From assembly GCF_002864045.1 (NCBI RefSeq), contig NZ_PJPV01000136.1, positions 1 through 64,000 on the forward strand: a stretch of DNA of 64,000 bases. Reading direction: 5' to 3'. This document shows, in pieces, positions 24,726-33,587 of this stretch; position 1 is the stretch's first letter, and every line of letters starts with the position of its first letter. Both the position numbers and the translations under genes were made by a program. The notes beneath the pieces are model-generated. The model saw nothing but the letters and a program-made list of their open reading frames with translations. It had not been told where the DNA came from and made no database searches. Source of the stretch: Endozoicomonas acroporae (GTDB taxonomy: Bacteria; Pseudomonadota; Gammaproteobacteria; Pseudomonadales; Endozoicomonadaceae).

Positions 24726-26927
24726 GTGAATTCGTCACTGTCTGTAAATGCCCTGACCAGGCGATCGATGAATGGAGGTGGCAAGCGACCTCCTGATTCT
24801 CCGGTTTATTCATCCATTCGGGCTATCGCAGTTCGCAAGCATTTATCCGGTTGTGCTAATGAGTCGCCCAAAAAAGACATTGATCTAACCCTGTTGGGTA
24901 AGAGGAAGGTTGATACTGCACAGAGCAGCCTGTCTGCGAAGCTGGGTGCCATTCCTGTTATCCGGGTGGGGCTTGCCGAGAGTCCCGGCCAGGGAGACCA
25001 TACGGCTGCATTCAGTATCATCGAAGGGCTGGCTCACCTTGGCTTTAAAGGAAGGGTTGAGCTGGTTCTGAAATTTAATGGGGAGGATGAATGGCAGCGG
25101 ATGAAGGATAAGCTCCGGTTATTCATGCCAGAATTTAACCCCGGGAATGATGGCGTACAGACTTTGCATTATTCTGGCCTGGTGTGTGAGTGTATTCCTT
25201 TTAAACAGTTGGCGGATCATTGCACTTGTAACCACAGACCTTTGGAGCAACCCCTTGGTTTCTGGGCCATGAACGGTAACCGCTCATGGTTGGTGTCAAA
25301 AGTGGCGATTGTTATCCCACCCTTCAAATGGAGCAACACGACGCCCAGAATCGAGCGGTGCAATGGCATGCATCAGAACCTGGACCTTCCGGCGCTGGCA
25401 AACTATCAGACCGCTTATTTACTGCAAAAACCGGATATCCCGACGCTAATGAAGGGCGACTCAAGAGCCGCCAGCCTGATAAAAATCCTGAGAGAGACGG
25501 AAGCCGGCAGAATTCATTTGCTGCCACTTTATGGTATTCACCATCATGCCCTGGAGCCTGCCCATGACCTGATTATCAGAAGATTGCTGTCAGGGGTCGT
25601 GAAAAGCCATACATCAGAGTTGGAGAAAACGGTTGTTTTGGTATTGAGTCCACTGGCAAGCCTTGAACGGCTCCGGGTATTACAAAAATCGTTGCAGGTG
25701 CCATTTTATGATTTGCAGAACAGGGAATGGGAGAACTCTGTTCATGAACCTGTCGAGCTTCTGTATTGTGGGCCGGTACCCAAACTATTATTTGAATGGA
25801 TCAGCTGTGTTGATCGCCCCCTGATTCAGGAAGGGGCTAACAGCGCTACGTTTATGAATCTGCTGGGCAAGGCTTATCTGCCTTTGCGGCCAGATGGCGA
25901 TACCCCTCTGCCTGAGCTGCCTGGCTCACCCCCAGCCAAACAGCAGTACACCCCTGCCATGCATAACCCTGTTGCCAGTGTTGAGCGAGCAAGAATTGAG
26001 CAGCTTGGCAGAAGCCTCACCCACGATTTGCAGGCATACAACTACTATTCTGTGGCGCTGGACCTGTGTAAAAAGCTAAGGCCATTGTTATCCCCGATAG
26101 CAACTCAGGATTTGGTGTCCGGGTTTGCAGGAATGGTTGGCGCCAATCATTTTGCTGAATCACACTTTCGTCCATGTCTCCTGGAAGCGATCACGTATAG
26201 CAGTGGGTTGTTGAGTGAAGACCAGCAGGAATGGCTGTCATGCCTCTCTCTGGCCAATAGCCTGTTACCCGGGGCGATTCCTGAAGCCCTTAAGGTAAAA
26301 CTCATAGGGTGTGGCAAAGCGTTACGAAGAAACCACGTGAATTTAGAAAAGCTGATTGCTTATCGTACTTCAGGTTTACATATGCCCGATCTCAGATCGC
26401 AACTTGCCCCCCTGTCTTTCAGACGTTTTGACGTTTTCAGGGCAACGACTGTGGAGTGTCCTGTGAGTACCGAAGATGCTGGACGCAATATAGATGTGAA
26501 TGAATTGGTTGGTGACATTTGTGATAATTTTTCACTCTTGATCCCCACTTTATTTCATATCCTCAGGGCGGATTTTTCGGGTGATGCCCTACTGGCGTCA
26601 TTGTTCAGGGATGGGGATGGTCAGCAAAGTCTGCTGGATAAAATTATTGGGCAATTGTTTTATGGGAACATGACTTCTGATGCAGAGATAAGATCGCTTC
26701 TTGAGCCAAAGGCAGGCAGTCCTGATGATGACCTGGCGTTGTTTTTGCGCGGTGAGTTTGGCGGGACTTTCTTCCAACAGGTGCGTGAGCTGATGATGGA
26801 ATCCAAAAATAATGCAATTTATTGCGGCCTGGCCAAGTTGACCGGAAAAGACTGGAATCTGATATTATCCGAAGGTATTTCTACAATGAGAGTAGTTCAT
26901 AGTTTTGATTCAGCCATTCAACGGTAA
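24726..26927 (+). CDS. 733-residue protein of unknown function, possible GT-B fold
   Basis: I do not recognise a named family. After a basic N-terminus, residues 77-110 (VIRVGLAESPGQGDHTAAF, then EGLAHLGFKGRVELVL) look like the glycine-rich first strand and helix of a nucleotide-sugar-binding Rossmann domain. Residues near 365-385 (LIQEGANSATFMNLLGKAYL) recall the donor-site loop of GT-B glycosyltransferases. The C-terminal 330 residues are helical and soluble. No signal peptide. Start uncertain: GTG 24726 or ATG 24768. The stop is two bases from a hairpin repeat. It lies next to secreted paralogues, so a host-directed role is conceivable but unproven. Confidence 0.6.
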   Translation: MNSSLSVNALTRRSMNGGGKRPPDSPVYSSIRAIAVRKHLSGCANESPKKDIDLTLLGKRKVDTAQSSLSAKLGAIPVIRVGLAESPGQGDHTAAFSIIEGLAHLGFKGRVELVLKFNGEDEWQRMKDKLRLFMPEFNPGNDGVQTLHYSGLVCECIPFKQLADHCTCNHRPLEQPLGFWAMNGNRSWLVSKVAIVIPPFKWSNTTPRIERCNGMHQNLDLPALANYQTAYLLQKPDIPTLMKGDSRAASLIKILRETEAGRIHLLPLYGIHHHALEPAHDLIIRRLLSGVVKSHTSELEKTVVLVLSPLASLERLRVLQKSLQVPFYDLQNREWENSVHEPVELLYCGPVPKLLFEWISCVDRPLIQEGANSATFMNLLGKAYLPLRPDGDTPLPELPGSPPAKQQYTPAMHNPVASVERARIEQLGRSLTHDLQAYNYYSVALDLCKKLRPLLSPIATQDLVSGFAGMVGANHFAESHFRPCLLEAITYSSGLLSEDQQEWLSCLSLANSLLPGAIPEALKVKLIGCGKALRRNHVNLEKLIAYRTSGLHMPDLRSQLAPLSFRRFDVFRATTVECPVSTEDAGRNIDVNELVGDICDNFSLLIPTLFHILRADFSGDALLASLFRDGDGQQSLLDKIIGQLFYGNMTSDAEIRSLLEPKAGSPDDDLALFLRGEFGGTFFQQVRELMMESKNNAIYCGLAKLTGKDWNLILSEGISTMRVVHSFDSAIQR

Positions 26928-26928
26928 T

Positions 26929-27091
26929 AAGTAGTTAACCAAATGAAATCATATATTTCTGACTAAGTGGGCAGTCACTCTGCGGCGTTGCAACTCCGGT
27001 CACATAGCTACGGCTATGCTCCCTACGTTGCGCCTTGCATAGTAACTGCCCACTTAGCCAGAAATATACGATTCCATTTGGCCAACTACTT
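26929..27091. repeat. 163-bp hairpin repeat (MITE- or REP-like)
   Basis: Arms of about 47 bases pair with some six mismatches (AAGTAGTT..CCAAATG..ATC..TATATTTCT at each end, then CTAAGTGGGCAGT), and the centre contains a further imperfect palindrome around CATAGCTACGGCTATG. No ORF. It lies between the stop codons of two convergent genes and supplies the stop of the one on its right. Confidence 0.85.
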
Positions 27092-27362
27092 AAGGAGTTC
27101 GTTCGGATCTATATCTGAACAGTAAAAAAAGTCAGCTTCAAACAGGATATGCAACAAATTTCCACCGGTCGCAGGATTTATTTTTTCAGGCCAGAAGTGA
27201 ATCCGGATATCCAGATTTTCCCCCTGATTGGGTGGGGCGGGTAACAATGAACAGGCTTTTAATCTGAACATCACTGAGATTATTTAACTGGGCCTCAATG
27301 TTCCGGGTGTTTTGTTTCGCCAGGGCATGATAGATGCGCTCGAAATGATCACTCCATGGCAT
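27086..27362 (-). pseudogene. Small unknown gene, frameshifted, end altered by repeat
   Basis: ATG 27362 opens MPWSDHFERIYHALAKQNTR, but the frame stops after about 59 codons. A neighbouring frame continues smoothly with GENLDIRIHFWPEKINP, GGNLLHILFEADFFYCSD to 27086. One extra G in the G5 run near 27230 explains the shift. The final stop TAG lies in the hairpin repeat, so the original C-terminus may be lost. Product would be about 91 residues; no family recognised. It is divergent from ycjX. Confidence 0.45.
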
Positions 27363-27390
27363 TTAGACTCTTAAAATCGAGAATGGTTCA

Positions 27391-28839
27391 ATGAAACCAA
27401 TAAAGACCAAGGTCAAGCAGTCTTTGCTGATTGGGCAGGATAAAGCGATGGATCTTGCCAGGTCAGCAGCCAGTTCCCTGGAAAATAGCGTCGACCGGCT
27501 GCTTAACCGGCGAATGACACTGGGAGTGACCGGCTTCAGTGGCAGTGGCAAAACCACCCTGATCACCAGTCTTATTCATCAGTTACAGCACTATCCTGAT
27601 GCCCTTCTGGCTGCCTTCCCCCCGGTTCTGCAAGATCGTTTATTGGGGGTAGAGCTGTCCGCTCTGAATGGTGTCACACTGTTTCCTTATCAGCGGGGTA
27701 TTGACGCTTTATCAAGAGAGCGGTGGCCGGAAGCGACAAGGGATGAGTCTGGCTGCCTTCTGGAGATCAAGTTCCGTCAGCCACCCGGGTTATTGCGCCG
27801 GGGAAAAACGGGGATCAGTCGTCTTTATCTGGAGATTCGTGACTATCCGGGGGAGTGGCTGCTGGATCTGCCGCTACTGGCCATGGATTACCGTGCCTGG
27901 TGTGGGCAATGTCACGCCCTTTTTGACAGTGCCATGCGCCGGTCTATTGGCCGGAGTTTTATCGAAAAGCTGAAGTCCATTAATCCTCTGGAGACCATTT
28001 CCGAGCTGGAACTGCAAGTATTGTGGCAGGAACAACTGACCTTTCTCAAGGCTTGTCAGCAGGCGGGCTTGACCATGATTCAACCCGGGCGCTGGCTGCA
28101 TGCCGCACCTTCAGATGATGAGAGTAAACTGCCGTTTATCCCCCTGCTTGCCATCACTGGCTGTTCAGAAGATCAGTTGGAGAAAGCAGTGGAGGGCTCC
28201 TTATTCAAAGTGTGTGAAAGACATTATCAGCGTTACCTGGAAACCCGGGTCAAACCCTTCTATCAAAATACTTTTCAGAAGGTGGATCGACAGCTGGTGC
28301 TGGTGGATGTGCTCAAGTCGTTGAACCGTGGCCAGGAAGCGTTTGATGATCTTCGCTTCTCGTTGACTCAGGTACTGCAAAGTTTCGATTATGGGCGCAA
28401 CAGCCTGCTCAGACGATTAATTCAGCCACGCATTGACCGGGTCGTTTTTGCCGCCAGTAAAATTGATCAGGTGCTGCCTGAGCAGCATGAAGCCGTGAGA
28501 GGGTTGACGGCAAACCTGGTTCAGGAGGCCAGGCGCAGAGCGGCGTTTAATGCGACGGATGTCCGCTGTGAAGCGGTTGCCGCCGTTCGCTCAACGACAT
28601 ATGTCGATTACCAGGGGCACCAGGCTCTGCAGGGGATGACGGAGCAGGGGCCGGGAGTGCTACTGCACCCGGATATTCCGGAACAGATTCCGGCACTGGA
28701 TGACTGGCAGGCTCTGGGCCAGTGGCAATTGCGCCGGTTGATGCCGCCCGGTGGGCTGCAGCTGGTCGCAGGTGGCCGATTACCCCATATCCGTCTGGAT
28801 AGCATTCTTAATGATCTGCTGGGAGACCGGTTTTCATGA
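27391..28839 (+). CDS. ycjX: YcjX-family P-loop protein
   Basis: 482 residues. Walker A is GFSGSGKTTLITSL near residue 48; the family motif ALSRERWPEATR, EIRDYPGEWLLDLPLL and the AASKIDQV (NKxD-like) segment follow. YcjX proteins are GTPase-like stress proteins; in enterobacteria the gene is in the phage-shock (psp) regulon. Stop and start overlap with the next gene (ATGA), the usual ycjX-ycjF arrangement. No psp genes are adjacent here. Intact. Confidence 0.93.
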   Translation: MKPIKTKVKQSLLIGQDKAMDLARSAASSLENSVDRLLNRRMTLGVTGFSGSGKTTLITSLIHQLQHYPDALLAAFPPVLQDRLLGVELSALNGVTLFPYQRGIDALSRERWPEATRDESGCLLEIKFRQPPGLLRRGKTGISRLYLEIRDYPGEWLLDLPLLAMDYRAWCGQCHALFDSAMRRSIGRSFIEKLKSINPLETISELELQVLWQEQLTFLKACQQAGLTMIQPGRWLHAAPSDDESKLPFIPLLAITGCSEDQLEKAVEGSLFKVCERHYQRYLETRVKPFYQNTFQKVDRQLVLVDVLKSLNRGQEAFDDLRFSLTQVLQSFDYGRNSLLRRLIQPRIDRVVFAASKIDQVLPEQHEAVRGLTANLVQEARRRAAFNATDVRCEAVAAVRSTTYVDYQGHQALQGMTEQGPGVLLHPDIPEQIPALDDWQALGQWQLRRLMPPGGLQLVAGGRLPHIRLDSILNDLLGDRFS

Positions 28840-29840
28840 CCCGACATCACGATCCGTACTTTATTCCTCTGGAACCCGAGCAACCCCTGGAGACTCCGGA
28901 GTCCATCAGTGATGGTTTCCGGGATCCGGTGTTACAGGGACCTGAACTGGCTGCCAAACCACTGCGCTTTATCCGGTCAGCATGTTACGGGCTGCTGACC
29001 CTGCTGTTGATATTGGTGCTTTGGCAAACGGTGGAACTGGGCCTTTTTCTCTATCAACTGCATTGGTCTTTGGCCTTAGCGTTTGCCTTGCTTTTTCTGG
29101 CCCTGGCGGTCACTGTCGTTAAAGCCGTGGTGGAGTTTTTCCTGTATCAACGGGACTTCCGACAGATTACCGAACTACAGGCGCAGGCTGCACAGTTTCG
29201 AGACCAGAGAACGACCGTATTAACCAGCCAATGGACCGGGCAGTTGAGTAAGCTCTATCAGGGTAAGCCCCAGCAGTTGCTGCTGGAACAAGTGTGGTCT
29301 GAGATGCCGGATTACAGCGATGACCGCGAGCTGCTGGCTTACCTGGATAGCCATTTTTTCCAGACACTGGACCAGCGGGCACTTGCCTGTATTTCACAAC
29401 ATAGCCAGCAAGTTGCTTTGATGGTGGCTCTCAGCCCATTTGCCGCCGTTGATATGCTGCTGTCGGTCTGGCGCAGTATCCGGATGCTTGATGAGATCTG
29501 TCAGGTATACGGTGTCAGGCCTTCATTGCCTGCCCGTAGCCACCTGTTAACCATGGTTCTGGAACAAATGGTGCTGGCTGGTGCGACAGAACTGCTGTCT
29601 GATCAGCTCTCAGACTTTACTTCCAACCGGTTGCTTGGCGTGGTCAGCTCCCAGGCCGCCAGCGGGGTTGGTGTCGGTATCTATTCCGCCCGCATAGGGC
29701 TCAGGGCCATGGCACTCTGTCGTCCAATTCCTTATGCTGATGGTCAGAAACCGGGTATTGGTCGTTTAGCCAGAAGTATTCTCGCTGCCATGGATGCCCG
29801 GTTTCGGACTATGGCTGATCCCGGAAAAAAAGCAGAATAG
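28836..29840 (+). CDS. ycjF: YcjF/TIGR01620-family membrane protein
   Basis: 334 residues. Two hydrophobic helices near residues 48-68 (GLLTLLLILVLWQTVELGLF) and 72-95 are followed by a soluble region with the conserved alpha-helical C-terminal part (AVDMLLSVWRSIRMLDEICQVYG, GVGIYSARIGLRAMALCRP), as in YcjF. Its start overlaps the ycjX stop by four bases, so translation is coupled. Inner-membrane location is expected; molecular role unknown. A terminator follows at 29860. Confidence 0.9.
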   Translation: MTRHHDPYFIPLEPEQPLETPESISDGFRDPVLQGPELAAKPLRFIRSACYGLLTLLLILVLWQTVELGLFLYQLHWSLALAFALLFLALAVTVVKAVVEFFLYQRDFRQITELQAQAAQFRDQRTTVLTSQWTGQLSKLYQGKPQQLLLEQVWSEMPDYSDDRELLAYLDSHFFQTLDQRALACISQHSQQVALMVALSPFAAVDMLLSVWRSIRMLDEICQVYGVRPSLPARSHLLTMVLEQMVLAGATELLSDQLSDFTSNRLLGVVSSQAASGVGVGIYSARIGLRAMALCRPIPYADGQKPGIGRLARSILAAMDARFRTMADPGKKAE

Positions 29841-29859
29841 TCTTATTCCCGCCTCATTG

Positions 29860-29890
29860 AAGGAGCACCTGCAGCGACAGGTTGCTCCTT
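29860..29890 (+). terminator. Terminator hairpin after ycjF
   Basis: AAGGAGCA...TGCTCCTT with inner ACCTG/CAGGT pairing, 19 bases after the stop. The T-tract is weak. The following region to 30116 is AT-rich and probably carries the alr promoter. Confidence 0.6.
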
Positions 29891-30116
29891 AATCTCTATT
29901 TCCATTGACGTCTGCATTTTCACTGAGAAACTGACTCTATTTAGTGGACTCTTACGGTCTATTAAAGATTAAAAAGCAATCAAAGCTATGGATAAATACG
30001 ATCAAAGGGTATTATTTATTCAATATAATGATTTCGATAAACACATAAAGAGCTGTTAGTTATTAATTGATAGGATGCTGCCCTTTACTGGCATTTCCGG
30101 GGGAGTCTCAAAAGGC

Positions 30117-31247
30117 ATGGGCCGACCAGCAACAGCAAAGATAAACCTTGATGCACTGCGTCATAATTATCGTATTATCCAACAACTGTCTGCCAGGGGC
30201 ACTGGTAATGGTCAGGTGATGGCGGTGGTCAAGGCGGACGCCTATGGCCATGGTGCAACAGCCTGTGCAACCGCGCTGGCGGATATTGCCAGTGGGTTTG
30301 CCGTTGCCTTTATTGAGGAAGCCCTGGAACTTCGTGCTGCTGGCATCAAACAACCCATACTGCTGCTGGAAGGTTTCTTTGAACCTTCAGAACTGGAAAT
30401 GATTGACCAGTATCGTTTGGATACGGTGATCCATCATCAGTATCAGATTGATGCATTAGTCGCCCACCGTCCCAAACATCCGGTAAGGCTGTGGCTGAAA
30501 ATGGATTCCGGTATGGGGCGGGTTGGTTTTGCTCCTGATGAGTACCGCAAAGTCTGGGAGCAACTCAATGATCTCCCTTTTGTCAAAGACATTGTGTTGA
30601 TGAGTCATTTCGCCTGTGCCGACGAGCCGGACAGTGACCATGCACAACAGCAGCTGACAACGTTCAATACTTATACCCATGGCCTGCCTGGTGAGCGCAG
30701 TTTTTGTAACTCTGCCGGGCTGGTTGCCCTGAAAGAAGTGCAGAGCGAATGGAATCGTCCTGGTCTGTTGCTGTATGGGGTTTCTCCATTTGCGCAAATT
30801 CATGATATCCAGCAAACAATAAAACCGGTGATGGAACTGAGTTCAGCCATCATCAGCATCAAAACCATTCCCGCCGGGAGTTCCGTGGGTTATGGCAGTC
30901 AGTGGATTGCCCGGAGAACCACCCGGATCGGTGTGGTGGCTATCGGCTATGCAGATGGTTACCCCCGCCATGCCGCCAATGGCACACCGGTGTATATTAA
31001 TGGCTGTCGTGTACCGCTGGTGGGCAGAGTATCCATGGACATGCTGACGGTGGACTTAACCGATTTGCCCGGTGTGCAGATAGGGGACCGTGCCATCCTG
31101 TGGGGAGATGACTTGCCCATTAATGAGGTGGCAAAGGGTGCAGGTACTATTCCTTATCAGCTGCTTTGCAATTTGAACCGTGTTCCTGTGCTATATCACG
31201 GCATTCTCATCCCAGAGCAACTGGATTTTGATCAAATGGAGATCTGA
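30117..31247 (+). CDS. alr: Alanine racemase
   Basis: PLP enzyme making D-alanine for peptidoglycan. About 376 residues from ATG 30117 (MGRPATAKINLDALRHNYRI); the frame also opens at 30075 but the family begins near 'RPA'. The PLP lysine is in AVVKADAYGHG, the substrate region is KMDSGMGRVGF, and the catalytic tyrosine of the second domain is in SVGYGSQW. The C-terminal barrel part has VGRVSMDMLTVDLTDLP. Intact. A short piece resembling its codons near 30,790-30,836 recurs downstream at 32,217-32,264, evidence of a local duplication. Confidence 0.95.
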   Translation: MGRPATAKINLDALRHNYRIIQQLSARGTGNGQVMAVVKADAYGHGATACATALADIASGFAVAFIEEALELRAAGIKQPILLLEGFFEPSELEMIDQYRLDTVIHHQYQIDALVAHRPKHPVRLWLKMDSGMGRVGFAPDEYRKVWEQLNDLPFVKDIVLMSHFACADEPDSDHAQQQLTTFNTYTHGLPGERSFCNSAGLVALKEVQSEWNRPGLLLYGVSPFAQIHDIQQTIKPVMELSSAIISIKTIPAGSSVGYGSQWIARRTTRIGVVAIGYADGYPRHAANGTPVYINGCRVPLVGRVSMDMLTVDLTDLPGVQIGDRAILWGDDLPINEVAKGAGTIPYQLLCNLNRVPVLYHGILIPEQLDFDQMEI

Positions 31248-31332
31248 TACCAATGCTATTTGCAAATTTCTGAAGAGGAACTTTTTCCCAAACCTATGCT
31301 CTGAAGGAAGGGAAAAAAGTAAAGGCATAATC

Positions 31333-32199
31333 ATGAACGCTGCAAATGCTATTATTGATCGGTTTGTCAGTTTTTCCGATTATCAAAGGTCAAGTGAATT
31401 TGTAAAAAATCCAACAGCCAATATATTCAGTCCGTTACGAAAGGTAAGTTCAGAGCCTGCAAGAAATAATTATTTACCATTGAATCACGACTTAAAATTT
31501 GAAATTGCCAGATATCTTAATTTGAAGGACTTTATCACCTTTAGCTCAATCAATGTTGATAATTATTTTTCGCTTAGATCGGACGACCTTTTGGTAAGAA
31601 GAGTTCTTGAAAATGAACCGCCGGTAGTATTATTTGAAAGACTCAATGATTTGAAACAAAAAGCACGACAATATCCCTTCGAAATTAATGGGCCAATTGA
31701 ATTGAATGAAAATCATGACGCAATAATACCGCCTGTGGCCATATCTCCCGGGCCTGCACGACTTCTCTTAAAGAAAGATCCTGTATACTATAAATATCAA
31801 TCAGCTAATTTTGTTAAATTATTTCAATGTCTATGTACGCTTGCCAATGATGATTCAACGGATGTCTTTTTTAGAGCACATATTTGTTCGTTAACAATAG
31901 ATATTAATAACAGAATGAGTTTAAAATACGGTAAAAATACTGAAGGTGCTTCACTTCTTGCGTTATATTTTATAGAGATTGCATCACAAGTAAACCAACT
32001 TCTAAGTATTGAAGAAAAAGATAAGAAGCTACATACCTTAGCCAATATGATTGAAAACAATGAACTTATAAGCTGGAAGCTAAGTGAAGTTTATTATTTT
32101 AAATTAATATTAAGAAATAAAAATGAGTTCGATTGGGACAAGTTTATTGATTCTCTGCGACTAAAGAAAAATAAAAAACTGGAACTTTCCGATCTTTAG
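31333..32199 (+). CDS. F-box-like protein, paralogue 1
   Basis: 288 residues from ATG 31333. Residues 47-95 fit an F-box: YLPLNHDLKFEIARYLNLKD, then FSSINVDNYFSLRSDDLLVRRVL (L-P, E-I, YL-L-KD, S-x-x-N in the family order). F-box domains recruit Skp1/cullin ubiquitin ligases in eukaryotes, and bacterial ones are usually secreted effectors. The rest is helical, without WD or LRR repeats and with no signal peptide. The gene is strikingly AT-rich compared with alr before it. Its duplicate is the next gene. The F-box call is by eye. Confidence 0.7.
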   Translation: MNAANAIIDRFVSFSDYQRSSEFVKNPTANIFSPLRKVSSEPARNNYLPLNHDLKFEIARYLNLKDFITFSSINVDNYFSLRSDDLLVRRVLENEPPVVLFERLNDLKQKARQYPFEINGPIELNENHDAIIPPVAISPGPARLLLKKDPVYYKYQSANFVKLFQCLCTLANDDSTDVFFRAHICSLTIDINNRMSLKYGKNTEGASLLALYFIEIASQVNQLLSIEEKDKKLHTLANMIENNELISWKLSEVYYFKLILRNKNEFDWDKFIDSLRLKKNKKLELSDL

Positions 32200-32216
32200 G
32201 CTGTCCACGATTTACC

Positions 32217-32264
32217 TTTGCGTGAGCTCATGGTATCCAGCAAAAAATAAAACCGGTGATGAAG
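32217..32264 (+). repeat. Duplicated alr fragment between the paralogues
   Basis: About 45 bases (core GGTATCCAGC then AATAAAACCGGTGATG) match 30,789-30,836 inside alr with roughly 85% identity. With the matching leaders GGAACTTTTTCCCAA before both F-box genes and similar trailers AGGCTGTCCACG after both, this marks the joint of a tandem duplication whose alr part has mostly been deleted. Confidence 0.7.
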
Positions 32265-32359
32265 TGGGGGTTTGACTCAGGATTTTTATTGATCAATCCG
32301 AAGCGGAACTTTTTCCCAATCTGATGATCTAAATATGGAATTGCAGAATTGTGGGCATA

Positions 32360-33478
32360 ATGATGAATTCTGAAAATGCCATTGTTAATAGTTTTGCCAA
32401 TATTTCTGATTATCAAAGATCAAGTGAATTTGTAAAAAATCCAACAGCCAATATATTCACCCCGTTACGAAAGGTGACTTCAGAGCCTGCAGAAAACAAT
32501 TTTTTACCATTATCCCAGGAATTAAAATTTGAAATTACCCAATATCTTAATTTGAAGGACTTTCTCGCCTTCAGCTCAATCAATGTGGATAATTACGTTT
32601 CTCTTAGATCGGATGATCTTTTAGTAAAAATGGCTTTTAAAAATAACCCAAAAGTAAGAATGCTTGAAAGGCTTAAGGATTTAAAACAAAAAGCAGAAAA
32701 ATACCCTTTTGATATTAATGAAAAAATTAAAACTGATCAGTCTCTTAATGTAATCATACCATCTATTGCCCTATCTCCGGGTCCGGCAAGACTTATCATA
32801 AATGATATTTTTGGCATTAATGACCATCAACCATACGATTTTGTTAAATTATTTCAACAACTATGCATGCTCGCCAGGGGTGATTCATCGGTAACTGAGC
32901 AAAAACGACCGGGAAATTCTACAGATGATCCTCTGCAGCCTGATAGCGTTGCTGAAGTGATGACAGAAATTGAGGTTTTGTCAGTCAACAATGAGCAGTT
33001 AGATTCTACATGCAATCCGCTGCAGCCCGGTAAAATTGCTGAAATGATGACAGAAACAGAGGTTTTGGCAGTCAAAAATGAGCAGTTAGATTCTACATGC
33101 AATCCGCTACAGCCCGGTAAAATTGCTGAAGTGATGACAGAAGCTGAGGTTTTGGCAGTCAAAAATGAGCAGTTAGATCCAGCGGATGTCTTGTTTACAG
33201 CACATATTTGTTCTTTAGCGATAGATATTAATAACAGAATGAGTTTAAAAGGTGAGAAATATGCCACAACATTTGCTTTGTCTTTTTTAAACATTGCATT
33301 ACAGGTTAAGCAAGTAATAAAAACTGAAGATAAAGCTGACAAAGTGGATTCATTAGCCAATATGATTGAAAATAATAGGATTCACCCGGGCAGAATGAGA
33401 AAGGCACATTTTAATCGAGCATTAATTAATAAAGATGATTTTGATTGGGACACATTTATTAATGGTTTGACTAAATAG
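32360..33478 (+). CDS. F-box-like protein with tandem repeats, paralogue 2
   Basis: 372 residues from ATG 32360 (an in-frame GTG 32351 is also possible). The N-terminal half closely matches paralogue 1, including SSEFVKNPTANIF and the F-box at about 48-96 (FLPLSQELKFEITQYLNLKD). Unlike paralogue 1 it has an inserted region of three 29-residue repeats at about 192-276 (LQPGKIAEVMTE, then EVLAVKNEQLDSTCNP), after which the shared C-terminal segment AHICSLAIDINNRMSLK resumes. No signal peptide or membrane segment. AT-rich like its paralogue. Likely a secreted effector by analogy; no secretion signal is visible. Confidence 0.7.
   Translation: MMNSENAIVNSFANISDYQRSSEFVKNPTANIFTPLRKVTSEPAENNFLPLSQELKFEITQYLNLKDFLAFSSINVDNYVSLRSDDLLVKMAFKNNPKVRMLERLKDLKQKAEKYPFDINEKIKTDQSLNVIIPSIALSPGPARLIINDIFGINDHQPYDFVKLFQQLCMLARGDSSVTEQKRPGNSTDDPLQPDSVAEVMTEIEVLSVNNEQLDSTCNPLQPGKIAEMMTETEVLAVKNEQLDSTCNPLQPGKIAEVMTEAEVLAVKNEQLDPADVLFTAHICSLAIDINNRMSLKGEKYATTFALSFLNIALQVKQVIKTEDKADKVDSLANMIENNRIHPGRMRKAHFNRALINKDDFDWDTFINGLTK
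32933..33187 (+). repeat. Three 87-bp tandem coding repeats
   Basis: Units begin at 32933, 33020 and 33107, exactly 87 bases apart and in frame, each starting with codons for LQP. Units 2 and 3 are nearly identical, unit 1 more divergent, and the last is cut short at LDPADV. Copy number could change by slippage or recombination without breaking the frame. Confidence 0.9.
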
Positions 33479-33587
33479 TGAACCAATTCGGAACTTTTCG
33501 ATCTCAAGGCTGTCCACGCACTGCTTTTTGCAAAAAGTCAGATGACCAATTCTCAAGACTGGCTACGCCTGTCACGGGAACTTACTG

